Source: Nonomuraea helvata
Lineage (GTDB): Bacteria; Actinomycetota; Actinomycetes; Streptosporangiales; Streptosporangiaceae
Direction: 5' to 3'
Assembly (NCBI RefSeq): GCF_039535785.1
Contig: NZ_BAAAXV010000012.1
Span: 124,001 to 188,000, forward strand
DNA length: 64,000 nt
Shown here: in pieces, positions 19,904-28,243 of the stretch
Position numbering within the stretch: position 1 is the first letter of the stretch
Layout of the letters: each line of letters opens with the position of its first letter
The notes under the pieces: model-generated
The model's database searches: none
What the model was told of the DNA's origin: nothing
The model's input: the letters and a program-made list of their open reading frames with translations, nothing else
Program-made: the position numbers and the translations under genes

Positions 19904-20827
19904 TCAGGAAGTGGCGCCGAGCGCGTCGAAGAGGCGATTGAGCGGGCTGTCCAGGCCGTACCGGTCGGCGAGCTGCACCAGCGCCTCGGGGTCGCGCGGC
20001 TTGGCGGGCAGGGTGAGGTCAACCGGCGGCAGCGGCGCGTCGGGGGCCACCTCGACGACGGCGGGGGCGGCGCTCAGGTAGTCGCGGGCGGCGGCCAGCC
20101 GGGTGCGGCTGCCCGCAGGAAAGCCGTCGGTGACGCCCGCGTCGAGGGCTTCGAGCAGGGCGTCGAGCGAGCCGAAGCGGGTGATGAGGGCGGCGGCGGT
20201 CTTCTCGCCGACGCCCGGGACGCCGGGCAGGCCGTCGCTGGGGTCGCCGCGCAGGGTGGCGAAGTCGGCGTAGGAGCGGCCGGGGATGCCGTATTTGGCG
20301 GTGACGAACGCCTCGTCCACGATCTGCAGGTTGCGGATGCCGCGGGCGGTGTAGAGGACGCGTACGGGGCGGGCGTCGTCGACGAGCTGGAACAGGTCGC
20401 GGTCGCCGGTCACGATGTCGACGGCGCCCGTGGCCTGGTGGGTGAGGGTGCCGATCACGTCGTCGGCCTCGTAGCCGGGCGACTCCAGGCGGGCGATGCC
20501 GACGGCGTCGAGCACGTCCTGGATGACCGCGATCTGGGGGACGAGCGCCTCCGGCACCTCTTCGGCGTCGCCCTGGGCGACACGGTGCGCCTTGTACGTC
20601 GGGATCGCCTGGACGCGGAAGGCCGGCCGCCAGTCGGCGTCCATGGTGGCCGCGAGCGCGGTGGGGGAGTGCTGGCGGACGAGGGTGGCGATCATGTCGA
20701 TGAGGCCGCGTACGGCGTTGACGGGGGAGCCGTCGGGGGCCTTGACCGACTCCGGCACGCCGAAGAAGGCGCGGAAGTAGAGCGACGGAGTATCAAGCAG
20801 AAGACATTTTTTTGGGCGGGTCGACAT
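19904..20827 (-). CDS. 5'-3' exonuclease (flap nuclease family)
   Basis: This 307-aa stand-alone 5' nuclease is like the N-terminal domain of DNA polymerase I. Acidic metal-site motifs are present (TMDADWR, SPGYEADDVIG, VTGDRDLFQLVDD), followed by the helix-hairpin-helix GLPGVPGVGEKTAAALI that grips DNA. Such proteins remove RNA primers or flaps and back up PolA. The start is followed after five codons by a run of seven A residues, which is unusual in this GC-rich gene. It is convergent with menD and has no operon partner. Confidence 0.9.
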   Translation of the reverse strand: MSTRPKKCLLLDTPSLYFRAFFGVPESVKAPDGSPVNAVRGLIDMIATLVRQHSPTALAATMDADWRPAFRVQAIPTYKAHRVAQGDAEEVPEALVPQIAVIQDVLDAVGIARLESPGYEADDVIGTLTHQATGAVDIVTGDRDLFQLVDDARPVRVLYTARGIRNLQIVDEAFVTAKYGIPGRSYADFATLRGDPSDGLPGVPGVGEKTAAALITRFGSLDALLEALDAGVTDGFPAGSRTRLAAARDYLSAAPAVVEVAPDAPLPPVDLTLPAKPRDPEALVQLADRYGLDSPLNRLFDALGATS

Positions 20828-21144
20828 GCGCTTAGCATGCCACTGGTGGGCGTCCGACGAATGCCGCCAGGGTCATGTCGACGCCTCGCTCACCTGCCAC
20901 GGGGCGAGAGGTGGACGGGCAGCCTTGGCTCAGCGGCACGGGTATCGGGACTCGTCCGACCGGACGGGCCGGGGTCTTGTGATCATTCCTCCCGCGTCAC
21001 GCGGCGCATGGTCGGTGCACTCGCACAGGTCAGGCCCGGGAGTTCGGACGGCATCGGGCGGGGTGCGCGGAGCCCGCAAGACGGCCGAGCGGGCGTTCCC
21101 GGCCCTGCAACGCTCCCAGGAGCGCCGCATGAATGTCACACTTG
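20828..21144. other. Intergenic stretch without recognisable gene
   Basis: About 317 bp lie between the exonuclease start and the recombinase remnant. Readings in all frames are low-complexity and none resembles a known protein. It may include the exonuclease promoter and degraded mobile-element DNA, since it abuts the recombinase remnant. Confidence 0.5.
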
Positions 21145-21585
21145 TCAGCCGACCCGCCTGCCCATGTGGTCGTCGGCGCCTGGCACGCCGATGTCCTGGC
21201 CGTACTGGTTCCGCCAGAGAATGTCGAGCCTCTGAGGGTCGATACCTCGGCGGCCTCGCGTACCCGGCCGGACGACGATGTGGGCGATGGCGCTTTCCAG
21301 CAGTAAGCGGCGGCCGTCCGTGTCGCGAGCCTCCCACGCTTCAGTGAAGGTCTGGCCCAGTCGGACATACTCGACGACGGGCTCGCTCGGCTGGGACAGA
21401 AACTGCTTGCGCCGTACCTTGAGCGCGCGGAGGTGGGCCAACAGTTCCGCTTCCCGCCGCAGGTAGAGCACCGCAGCAGTCCGCCGGACAGCAGGCGCGC
21501 CCTGCGCTTCCGCTCACCGCCCGGCGTCTTCGGGGGTGCCAGCCGTGCTGGGATATCGCGGAGCATCAGCGCGATCCTGTGGTCG
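21145..21585 (-). pseudogene. Remnant of large serine recombinase
   Basis: Two overlapping minus-strand frames together give the C-terminal part of a large serine recombinase. The first reads GYDHRIALMLRDIPARL to RLLSGGLLRCSTCGG, the first half of the recombinase zinc ribbon. The second reads ELLAHLRALKVRRKQFLSQP to the tail with RRLLLESAIAHIVVRPG. The resolvase catalytic domain, most of the ribbon and the second cysteine pair are gone and the frame changes at the ribbon. This is a decayed integrase from a prophage or integrative element. No matching att sites could be seen by eye. Confidence 0.7.
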
Positions 21586-21600
21586 TACCCCTGACAGCCC

Positions 21601-22818
21601 TTACATGATCTGCCCGGGTACGGCCACTGCCAGCAGGCAGGCGTCGTCCTCGGGGTTCGGTCCGCCGATGTCGGCGAGGAGGCGGTCGAGCCCGGCGTCC
21701 AGGTCGCGGGCGGGCACGCCGCGGGCGGCCGCCAGGGCCAGGTCGAGGCCGACGTCGATGTCGCGGGTGCGCCGCTCGACCAGCCCGTCGGTGAACATCA
21801 GCAGCAGGTCCCCGGGCAGCAGCCGGGTGGTCGCGAGCTCGTACGGGCGCTCGGAGGCGGCGCCGAGCAGCACGCCGCGGGGCTGGGCGAGCTGGCTGGC
21901 GACCCCGTCGCGCACGAGGATGGGGGCCAGGTTGCCCGCCTGGCCCCAGGCGAGCACGCGCGTCTCCGGGTCGAGGTGGCCGATGATCGCGGTGGCGGTG
22001 GTCTCCTTGAGCTGGTGCAGGACGAGGTCGTTCAGCCAGGCCAGAAGCCGGTGCGCGGGCTGGCCGGTCATGGCCAGGCCGACGAGGGCGTGGCGCAGCT
22101 GGGCCATGTGCGCGATGGCGGGCAGGCCGTGGCCGGAGACGTCGCCGATGGCCAGCAGCAGCCGTCCGTCGGGGGCCGGGGCGGCCTCGAACCAGTCGCC
22201 GCCCAGGCTCGCGGTCTTCTCGGCGGGCACGTACCGGACCGCGACGTTGGCGTGCGGCAGGTGGAGGCCTCCGGCGGAGTCGGGGAGGATGGCCTCGCGC
22301 AGGGCGAGCATGACGTGGCGTTCCTCGGCGGCCTGCTCGCGGGCCTCGAGGAGCTGGCGGCGCGACTCCGACATCATGCGCTCGGCGCGGCGGCGGCCGG
22401 TGATGTCCTGGATGACGCCGTGCAGGCCCACGGGGCCGCCGGGGGCCATGAGCGGCTCGAGCACGACGCGCAGGTCGCGCAGCTCGCCCCCGCGCCGGAT
22501 GCGGAACTCCGCCTGGACCGGCTCGACGCCTTCCACGGCCGACCACAGGAGCCGGCTGAGCGTGCCGACGTCGTCGTGTTCGACGTGTTTGGCCAGGTCG
22601 GGCAGGGCGATCGGGCCGTCGGCGGGGTCGCGGCCGAAGATCAGGTACACCTGGTCGGACCAGATCGTCTCGCCGGAGTGCATGTGCCACTCCGCCCAGC
22701 CCATGTTGCCGAGCCGCTGGGCGTGCGCCAGCCGGGCGGCGAGCTTTTCGGCGTCGCTGTCGCGGCTGGCGGGGTTGTCGTGGCTGAGCAGCTCGGCCGC
22801 GCCTATGACGTCGACCAT
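21601..22818 (-). CDS. PAS-domain SpoIIE-type serine phosphatase
   Basis: The 405-aa protein has a PAS/PAC sensor over residues 45-150 (WSDQVYLIFGRDPADGPIAL, RVVLEPLMAPGGPVGLHGVI, DITGRRRAER). A linker helix and a PP2C_SIG phosphatase follow (SLGGDWFEA, IGDVSGHGLPA, MFTDGLVERR, EDDACLLAV), with metal-binding aspartates in place. Proteins of this kind dephosphorylate anti-anti-sigma factors in partner-switching stress pathways. No anti-sigma or STAS gene is adjacent, so the partner is elsewhere. The ATG at 22818 is chosen over a GTG at 22863; support is moderate. Confidence 0.88.
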   Translation of the reverse strand: MVDVIGAAELLSHDNPASRDSDAEKLAARLAHAQRLGNMGWAEWHMHSGETIWSDQVYLIFGRDPADGPIALPDLAKHVEHDDVGTLSRLLWSAVEGVEPVQAEFRIRRGGELRDLRVVLEPLMAPGGPVGLHGVIQDITGRRRAERMMSESRRQLLEAREQAAEERHVMLALREAILPDSAGGLHLPHANVAVRYVPAEKTASLGGDWFEAAPAPDGRLLLAIGDVSGHGLPAIAHMAQLRHALVGLAMTGQPAHRLLAWLNDLVLHQLKETTATAIIGHLDPETRVLAWGQAGNLAPILVRDGVASQLAQPRGVLLGAASERPYELATTRLLPGDLLLMFTDGLVERRTRDIDVGLDLALAAARGVPARDLDAGLDRLLADIGGPNPEDDACLLAVAVPGQIM

Positions 22819-22960
22819 GGTCTCACTCTCAAGTGCAGTCGAACTGGACAATTGACCCCACACTACGTGATCAACTATGAACGGAGTGTAGCGATGGGCT
22901 GCTGTGTTGTGAGAGCTTTTCGCGGATTTTAGGGGCCGGGGTCCGAGTAGATTATGGGCT

Positions 22961-24070
22961 GTGACGTCCTCAGACTTGTATCCCGTGTCCCGTCTCGCCG
23001 CCGTTCAGGAGGCCACCGCCAAGGCCGGTGTCGACGCCCTGCTGCTGACCCCCGGGCCCGATCTGCGTTATGTGAGCGGATATGAGGCCAAGCCGCTGGA
23101 GCGGCTGACGTGTCTCGTGGTGCCCGCCTCCGGCGACGCGTACATGATGGTGCCCCGCCTGGAGCTGCCCGCCGCGGAGGCGTCGCCCGCCTCGCGGCTG
23201 GGGCTGGAGTTCGTGGCGTGGGACGAGACCGACGACCCTTACGCCGTCGTGGCCGCCCGCCTCGGGAAGGTCGGCAAGGTGGGCCTGGCCGACCGGATGT
23301 GGGCCATGTCGTCGCTCCGCTTCCGCGAGGTGCTGCCGGAGGCCGAGCAGGTGCTGGCCGGCACCGTGCTGCGCGAGCTGCGCATGCGCAAGTCGGCCGT
23401 GGAGGTGGCGGCGCTGCGCGGGGCCGGGGAGGCGATCGACGCGGTGCACCGGCGCGTGCCGGAGTTCCTGCGGGCCGGGCGCACGGAGCGCGAGGTGGGC
23501 AGGGACATCGCCGAGGCGATCCTGGCGACGGGCCACGCGACGGTCGACTTCGTCATCGTCGCCTCGGGGCCGAACAGCGCCAGCCCGCACCACGACGTGT
23601 CCGACCGGGTGATCCAGGCGGGCGAGCCGGTCGTGGTCGACATCGGCGGCCAGCTGCACAACGGCTACTGCTCGGACTCGACGCGCACGTACAGCGTCGG
23701 GGAGCCGCCCGCGGACTTCGCCGAGTACTACGAGGTGCTGCGCCGGGCGCAGGACGCGGCCTGTGCGGCGGTGCGGCCGGGCGTGTCGTGCGAGTCGATC
23801 GACGCGGCCGCCCGCGACATCATCGCGGAGGCGGGCTACGGCGACCACTTCATCCACCGGACCGGGCACGGGATCGGGATCGAGACGCACGAGGAGCCGT
23901 ACATCGTCTCGGGCAACGGGGCGCCTCTGGAGCCGGGCTTCGCGTTCTCGGTGGAGCCGGGGATCTACCTGCCCGGCCGGCACGGGGCCCGGATCGAGGA
24001 CATCGTGGTGTGCACGGACGGGGGCGCGGAACGCCTCAACAACACGCCCCGCGACCTCGTCATCGTTTGA
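22961..24070 (+). CDS. M24-family aminopeptidase P / Xaa-Pro peptidase
   Basis: This 369-aa protein has a creatinase N-terminal domain (residues 10-135) and a pita-bread metallopeptidase domain. All five metal ligands are visible: D in VVVDIGG, D in YCSDSTRTY, H in HRTGHGIGIETHEEP, E in SVEPGIYLPG and E in ARIEDIVV. It should cleave dipeptides or N-terminal residues before proline in the cytosol. The GTG start lacks a strong ribosome site, hinting at a leaderless transcript. Transcribed divergently from the SpoIIE-type gene; downstream lies a TnpB remnant. Confidence 0.93.
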   Translation: MTSSDLYPVSRLAAVQEATAKAGVDALLLTPGPDLRYVSGYEAKPLERLTCLVVPASGDAYMMVPRLELPAAEASPASRLGLEFVAWDETDDPYAVVAARLGKVGKVGLADRMWAMSSLRFREVLPEAEQVLAGTVLRELRMRKSAVEVAALRGAGEAIDAVHRRVPEFLRAGRTEREVGRDIAEAILATGHATVDFVIVASGPNSASPHHDVSDRVIQAGEPVVVDIGGQLHNGYCSDSTRTYSVGEPPADFAEYYEVLRRAQDAACAAVRPGVSCESIDAAARDIIAEAGYGDHFIHRTGHGIGIETHEEPYIVSGNGAPLEPGFAFSVEPGIYLPGRHGARIEDIVVCTDGGAERLNNTPRDLVIV

Positions 24071-24078
24071 CATGCTCT

Positions 24079-24098
24079 TCCCCATTCATTCATGGGGA
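24079..24098. repeat. Hairpin at transposon right end
   Basis: TCCCCAT and ATGGGGA form a 7-bp stem around TCATTC just downstream of the TnpB remnant's stop. Position and form fit the subterminal hairpin of IS200/IS605 right ends, which overlaps the 3' end of the TnpB guide RNA. Confidence 0.5.
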
Positions 24099-24113
24099 GG
24101 ATTCTCGTGGCCG

Positions 24114-24365
24114 CTACCCGGCCACCCCATACGGGGCGGCACGGGTAGTCCCGCCATGAGATGCTTGACGCTTCACCGGCCCCAGTGGTGCAGGGCCTCC
24201 ACGTCCAGTGACCGCCTGTCCGGCGGCTGAGGTGTACCGGTACATCTGGGTGCGGGCGGCGTTGATGTCGGCGTTGCCGATCCACCCGCATGCTGTGTTC
24301 TTGCACACGAACCGGGACTGGCTCTCGCGGGAGCCCTCGGTGATCGTGTGGCAGACGTGGCATTC
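24114..24365 (-). pseudogene. C-terminal remnant of TnpB (IS200/IS605 OrfB)
   Basis: Only the last 80 or so residues remain. An in-frame TAG stands just before ECHVCHTITEGSRES, then FVCKNTACGW completes the four-cysteine zinc ribbon, and NADINAARTQ supplies the third RuvC aspartate region; a glycine/alanine-rich tail ends the frame. The N-terminal REC-like and RuvC-I/II parts are absent. TnpB is the RNA-guided nuclease ancestor of Cas12, and here it cannot be active. A hairpin follows the remnant, as expected at the right end of such elements. Confidence 0.82.
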
Positions 24366-24471
24366 CTAAAGGGACCAACGCGTGGTCACGCGGCGCGCGG
24401 CCAGGTCGTGAGAGCGGACGTACGGGGACGAGGGCTGCGGAGGCTGGTGCTGGTGTGGCACAGTCGCTGTC

Positions 24472-25227
24472 ATGTTCGCGGAGGTCGCCCACGCCAGCAG
24501 GCCAGGATCCGAACGCCCCAACGAGGACCTGATGATCGCGGGGCCGTCGTGGATCGTCGTGCTCGACGGTGCCACGGCGGCGACTGGGGTGGACAGCGGG
24601 TGCGTGCATGATGTGCCGTGGTTGGTGGCGAGGCTCGGGGGCGCGCTGGCGGCTGAGCTGTCGCGGTCGGAGACGTCGCTCTCCGGCATTCTGGAGGCGG
24701 CCATCGAGACGGTCATCGCGGCGCACTCCGATGCCTGCGATCTCGGCAATCCCGACTCGCCGTCCGCGACGGTGGCCATGGTGCGCAGCGTCGAAGGTCG
24801 TGTGGAGTACCTCGTGCTGGGGGACTCGCCGGTCGTCTTCGCACTGGCGGACGGCGGGGTCCGGGTGGTGAGTGACGACCGGCTCGAGGGGCTGCCGGGC
24901 GGACGGCCGTACACGGTGGAGCTGGTGCGGCGGATGCGCAACGCACCCGGCGGGTTCTGGGTGGCGGGCAGCCGCCCCGAGGCGGCCCGGCAAGGGGTGT
25001 GCGGCGCCGTGACGGACGTGCGCGGGGTGGGGCTGCTCACCGATGGGGTGTCGCGGCTCGTCGAGTGGTACGGGTGGAGCTGGAGCGACCTCGTGGCGGC
25101 GCTGGAGGGGAAGGGGCCGGAGGCGGTGATCCGGGCGGTACGGGAGCTCGAGAGGACCCGGGGACCGGTACGCGGCAAACGGCATGACGACGCCACCGCC
25201 GCCTGGGGGCGGGTCGGCCACATGTGA
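24472..25227 (+). CDS. PP2C-like protein phosphatase
   Basis: This 251-aa single-domain protein has PP2C-like signposts: NEDLMIAGPSWIVVLDGATA with the first metal aspartate, SPSATVAMVR, YLVLGDSPVVFAL, GLLTDGVSRLV, and a C-terminal KRHDDATAAW aspartate pair. It is shorter than PstP-type phosphatases and has no membrane anchor. It probably removes phosphate from serine/threonine in an unknown partner. It lies between a TnpB remnant and a LuxR remnant, so the neighbourhood gives no functional clue; its own reading frame is intact. Confidence 0.78.
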   Translation: MFAEVAHASRPGSERPNEDLMIAGPSWIVVLDGATAATGVDSGCVHDVPWLVARLGGALAAELSRSETSLSGILEAAIETVIAAHSDACDLGNPDSPSATVAMVRSVEGRVEYLVLGDSPVVFALADGGVRVVSDDRLEGLPGGRPYTVELVRRMRNAPGGFWVAGSRPEAARQGVCGAVTDVRGVGLLTDGVSRLVEWYGWSWSDLVAALEGKGPEAVIRAVRELERTRGPVRGKRHDDATAAWGRVGHM

Positions 25228-25244
25228 CGGCGGCTGCGGTCGCG

Positions 25245-25700
25245 ATGCGCCTGCACCCCCGCCGCCGGCCGGCTCGTCGCCGCCAAGGCCGCGCAACACG
25301 GGCAGTGGCAGGAGGCCGCCGCCCACCTCGACCTGGCCGCCGGGCTCACGGAGTCGGCCGCGCGCCGCGACGAGCTGCGTACGGCGGTGCTGGAGCACGT
25401 CCTCATCGGGGGCGATGTGCTCCGCGCCGCCGAGCTCGCCGCCGCGCCCAACGCCGTCAGGCGGACCTGGCCCTGGCCTTCCTCGGTGCCGAGCCCACCC
25501 TCGCGGGCGACACGTTCCCATCGGACACGCGACAACGCCGGACAGGCGGCACAGCCGTGAAGCGTCCGCGCACGAGCTGGAGGCCTGCGGGCTGGAACCC
25601 CCGGCCACGGTACGGCTCGGCCTCACGCCGCAGGAGCTCAGCACCGCCACGCTCGTGGCTGGCGGCCTGACGAACCGGCAGATAGAGCCTTTAGCCACGG
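25245..25700 (+). pseudogene. Remnant of LuxR-family regulator
   Basis: Two plus-strand pieces in different frames recall a large LuxR/MalT-type regulator. One is GRLVAAKAAQHGQWQEAAAH with VLEHVLIGGDVLRAAELAAA, a helical repeat segment. The other is ASAHELEACGL then LTPQELSTATLVAGGLTNRQ, the LuxR helix-turn-helix. The ATPase domain is missing and the frame is broken between the pieces. It runs up to the end of the convergent 152-aa gene. Confidence 0.6.
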
Positions 25701-25701
25701 A

Positions 25702-26160
25702 TCAGACCAGGATCCAGGTGGTCACGACCGGGCCGCCGCCCTCGGGGCTGACCCGCAGCCGCAGCGGCCCCGGTGCCAGCTCACCCGTCGTGAACCGGCC
25801 CAGTTCGTCGGCGCGCACGCGCGTACCGCCGTCGCGCCGCTGCACCACGATGTCCGCGGCCCCGCCACCCGACAGCCGCCCCACCAGCCGCCCCCCGGCG
25901 ACCTCCAGCTCGACCACCACCTCGCCCGCCGCGAACGTCAGCAGCCGCGCCCGCCCCCCGCCCCGGACCCGGGTCGCCGACAGCTCGTCCCACGAGTCGA
26001 ACGTCAGCTCGGCCAGCTCCGCGTCCAGGGACCTGAGCGCGTACGCCCGCATCGCCTCCTCGAACAGCTCCGCCGGGACCGGGTCGAGCCGCTCGGCGGC
26101 CGCCCGGAGGCGTTCCTCGAGCTCCATTTCGCGGTCGTCCATGGAGTCCATGCCGTTCAC
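25702..26160 (-). CDS. Uncharacterised sigma-coupled protein (candidate sigma partner)
   Basis: This 152-aa cytosolic protein starts at GTG 26160, overlapping the ECF sigma stop by GTGA, so translation of the two is coupled. Residues 1-55 are acidic and helical (ELEERLRAAAERLDPVP, ELFEEAMRAYALRSLDAELA). The rest is beta-rich and Ig- or carboxypeptidase-regulatory-like (VVVELEVAGGRLVGRLSG, DELGRFTTGELAPGPLRLRV). It has no membrane helix and no zinc-binding HxxxCxxC, so it is not a classical anti-sigma of the ZAS type, but its position and coupling make a sigma-binding role likely. It may be the protease substrate in this locus; that is inference. Confidence 0.75.
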   Translation of the reverse strand: MNGMDSMDDREMELEERLRAAAERLDPVPAELFEEAMRAYALRSLDAELAELTFDSWDELSATRVRGGGRARLLTFAAGEVVVELEVAGGRLVGRLSGGGAADIVVQRRDGGTRVRADELGRFTTGELAPGPLRLRVSPEGGGPVVTTWILV

Positions 26161-26738
26161 CCCCGGATGTCGCTCACGCCGCGCCGGTTCATCAGCGCGG
26201 CCAGCCGCTTGAGGCACCGCCCCCGGTTGGGCCCGATGCTGCCGACCGCCATGTCCAGCCCGTCCGCGATCTCCTGATAGCTCGGCCGCGGCGAGGCGAT
26301 GAGGACGCGCAGCAGCCGCCGGCAGCGCTCCGGCAGCTCCTCGAACGCGCTCCACAGTGCCCGCTCCCGCGCGGCCCGCTCGTCCTCCTCCTCGGCCTCC
26401 AGCAGGAGCAGCTCGGGCGAGCGCTCGTCGACGTCCATCCCGAGCAGCTCCAGGTCGCCGACCGGCAGGGCCCGGCCGCTGGTGCGCAGGACCCGCAGCG
26501 CCTCGTGCCTGGCGGTGCTGGCCAGCCAGGAACCGGCCCGCGCGGGATCCCTGAGCCTGGTCAGGTGCTCGGCGAAGCGGTACCAGGTCGTCTGGCACAC
26601 GTCCTGCGCGTCGGCGGCGTTCACGAGGTAGCTCCGCGCCACGGCCCACACCAGCCCGCTGAAGCGCTGGTAGAGCTCCTTCCACGCGCCCGCGTCGCCG
26701 TCCGCGGCAGCGACGACCAGAGCTGCGGTGTCGTCCAC
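26157..26738 (-). CDS. ECF-type RNA polymerase sigma factor
   Basis: The 193-aa protein has region 2 (LYQRFSGLVWAVARSYLVN, AADAQDVCQTTWYRF, GSWLASTARHEALRVLR) and region 4 (FEELPERCRRLLRVLIASP, SYQEIADGLDMAVGSI), with no long N-terminal part, as in extracytoplasmic-function factors. GTG 26738 is preferred, with AGGGAG upstream; a longer frame to 26792 is less likely. It is followed by the coupled 152-aa gene and preceded by the S8 protease gene on the same strand with a 72-bp gap. It probably drives a small regulon that could include this locus. Confidence 0.9.
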   Translation of the reverse strand: MDDTAALVVAAADGDAGAWKELYQRFSGLVWAVARSYLVNAADAQDVCQTTWYRFAEHLTRLRDPARAGSWLASTARHEALRVLRTSGRALPVGDLELLGMDVDERSPELLLLEAEEEDERAARERALWSAFEELPERCRRLLRVLIASPRPSYQEIADGLDMAVGSIGPNRGRCLKRLAALMNRRGVSDIRG

Positions 26739-26810
26739 GGCGGCGGCTCCCTGGGTTCGGGCGGATGCCCAATATATTTGGCCCGCCGCCACCAGAGCGC
26801 GAACTCGCCG

Positions 26811-28148
26811 TCATCTGAGCAAACCGCTCAGATCCGGTACGGCCAGCCGCCCCGCCATGAGGTCCGCCGCGGCCGCCCGCGACGACACCTTCTCCTGCGA
26901 CATGCGCGCCGCGACCAGCCCGGCCACGATCGGCGTGGCGAACGACGTGCCGCTCCACTCCGCCAGCCCGGTGAACGTCGCCTTGTCGCCGTCCTGCAGC
27001 GTCGCCAGGCAGCTGCAGCCCGGGTAGAGGCCCTGGTCGGAGAAGCGGCAGGTGGTGCGGTGCGGGTAGCCGTACTGGTAGGGGCCGGAGGTGAAGGCGT
27101 TGACCAGGCGCTCGCCCGGCGCGTACACCGTGACCCAGTTTCCGTGGTTGCTGAAGCAGGCCCGGCCGAGCCCGTCCTCGCGCAGCGCGCCCACCGAGAT
27201 CACCACGTCGCCGGAGACGTTGACCGGCTCCGCGGCGTACGCGGCCGGCCAGAACGGCAGCGTCTCGCCGTCGTTGCCCGCCGCGGCCACCAGGAGGGTG
27301 CCCGGGTGGGCGGCCAGCTCGTCCATGAAGGCGGCCAGGCCGAGCAGCTCGCCGGCGTTCCCGGTCCTGGTGCCGGCGGACAGGGAGATGATGTCGGGCC
27401 AGCCGTGGGTGTCCATGATCCGCAGCAGGGTCTGGCCCAGCTCGTCCTCCAGGGCGGCGCCCGCGTACGGGAAGACGTTGTGGACGCGCACGTCGGCGGC
27501 GGGGGCCACGCAGCGCAGCACGCCCGCGATGAACGTGCCGTGGCCCACGTACGGCTTGATCAGGCCGTCGGCGTCCAGCTCGTCGCCGGCGGCGGTGACG
27601 TCGCCGGTCACCAGGGGGATGTCGGGCACGCCCGAGCTCTGGGCCAGCCACTGGTGGTCGAGGTAGTCGTGGACGAGGCCGGTGTCGAGGACGGCCACTG
27701 TCACGTTCTCGCCCCGGTCGCGGCCGGACAGGGGCGGGTTGAGCGGCCCCGCGCTCGGGACCGGCTCGTCGCCCGGACAGAGGTTGACGCCCGCGACGGA
27801 CACGAAGTGGACGAGGCTCGACGCGATGTTCTCGCCGGCCAGGTGCTCGACGGTGCGGTGGAGGTCCCTGGAGCCGACGGCGAGCCTGCGTACGGAGCCG
27901 CGGCCCGCGTGCCTCGCTCCGGTCACGCGGACCGCGTCGGGGCCCGGCAGCAGGTCCTGGACGGCCGCGACGGCCCGGTCCGCGTCGGCGTCGCGTACCA
28001 GGACGTGGCCGTCGAGGTGGGCGAAGCGCGGCTGGACCCCGGAGCCGGGCGCGGCCCCCTCCGGGCCCGCCGCCGCCCGCATGCCGTGCGGCAGGGCGGC
28101 GTTGAGGATCTCCAGCTGCTCCCAGAATCGGGTGTCCGAGGTGGCCAT
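26811..28148 (-). CDS. Subtilisin-like S8 serine protease, apparently cytosolic
   Basis: This 445-aa protein has an intact triad: D155 (VAVLDTGLVHDYLD), H203 (YVGHGTFIAGV) and S402 (WSGTSFATPIVAG), with oxyanion N292 in AAGNDGE. The first 145 residues are a helical and loop domain (MATSDTRFWEQLEILNAALP) with no signal peptide and no inhibitor-like prodomain cleavage site, so it is probably an intracellular protease. Several cysteines (124, 213, 331, 367, 378, 380) are unusual for a cytosolic subtilase. It shares a 95-bp divergent promoter region with the TPR-CHAT gene and lies upstream of the sigma factor. Its target is unknown. Confidence 0.9.
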   Translation of the reverse strand: MATSDTRFWEQLEILNAALPHGMRAAAGPEGAAPGSGVQPRFAHLDGHVLVRDADADRAVAAVQDLLPGPDAVRVTGARHAGRGSVRRLAVGSRDLHRTVEHLAGENIASSLVHFVSVAGVNLCPGDEPVPSAGPLNPPLSGRDRGENVTVAVLDTGLVHDYLDHQWLAQSSGVPDIPLVTGDVTAAGDELDADGLIKPYVGHGTFIAGVLRCVAPAADVRVHNVFPYAGAALEDELGQTLLRIMDTHGWPDIISLSAGTRTGNAGELLGLAAFMDELAAHPGTLLVAAAGNDGETLPFWPAAYAAEPVNVSGDVVISVGALREDGLGRACFSNHGNWVTVYAPGERLVNAFTSGPYQYGYPHRTTCRFSDQGLYPGCSCLATLQDGDKATFTGLAEWSGTSFATPIVAGLVAARMSQEKVSSRAAAADLMAGRLAVPDLSGLLR

Positions 28149-28194
28149 GTTCTCCGTCTCTCTTCGCGTGTACGTGTGTATGAGCGGCCACCGG

Positions 28195-28221
28195 GCCGGT
28201 TGATACAGAGCCGGTTGATAC
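28195..28221. promoter_or_regulatory. Direct repeats in divergent S8 / TPR-CHAT control region
   Basis: GCCGGTTGATAC occurs twice with a 15-bp period, 23 bp before the TPR-CHAT start. GGTTGA-like elements resemble ECF -35 boxes, or the pair could be tandem binding half-sites. Confidence 0.45.
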
Positions 28222-28243
28222 CGCGCGGGACTACGATCGACTC

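Noticed and set aside
26157..28148. Classical ECF/anti-sigma membrane pair
   Set aside because: The coupled 152-aa protein has neither a membrane helix nor a zinc-binding anti-sigma motif, so the standard model does not fit.
25702..28191. Single 829-aa minus-strand reading across the S8, sigma and 152-aa genes
   Set aside because: Only its last 152 residues are in the true frame; the rest is an out-of-frame reading of the sigma and protease genes, which have their own conserved frames.
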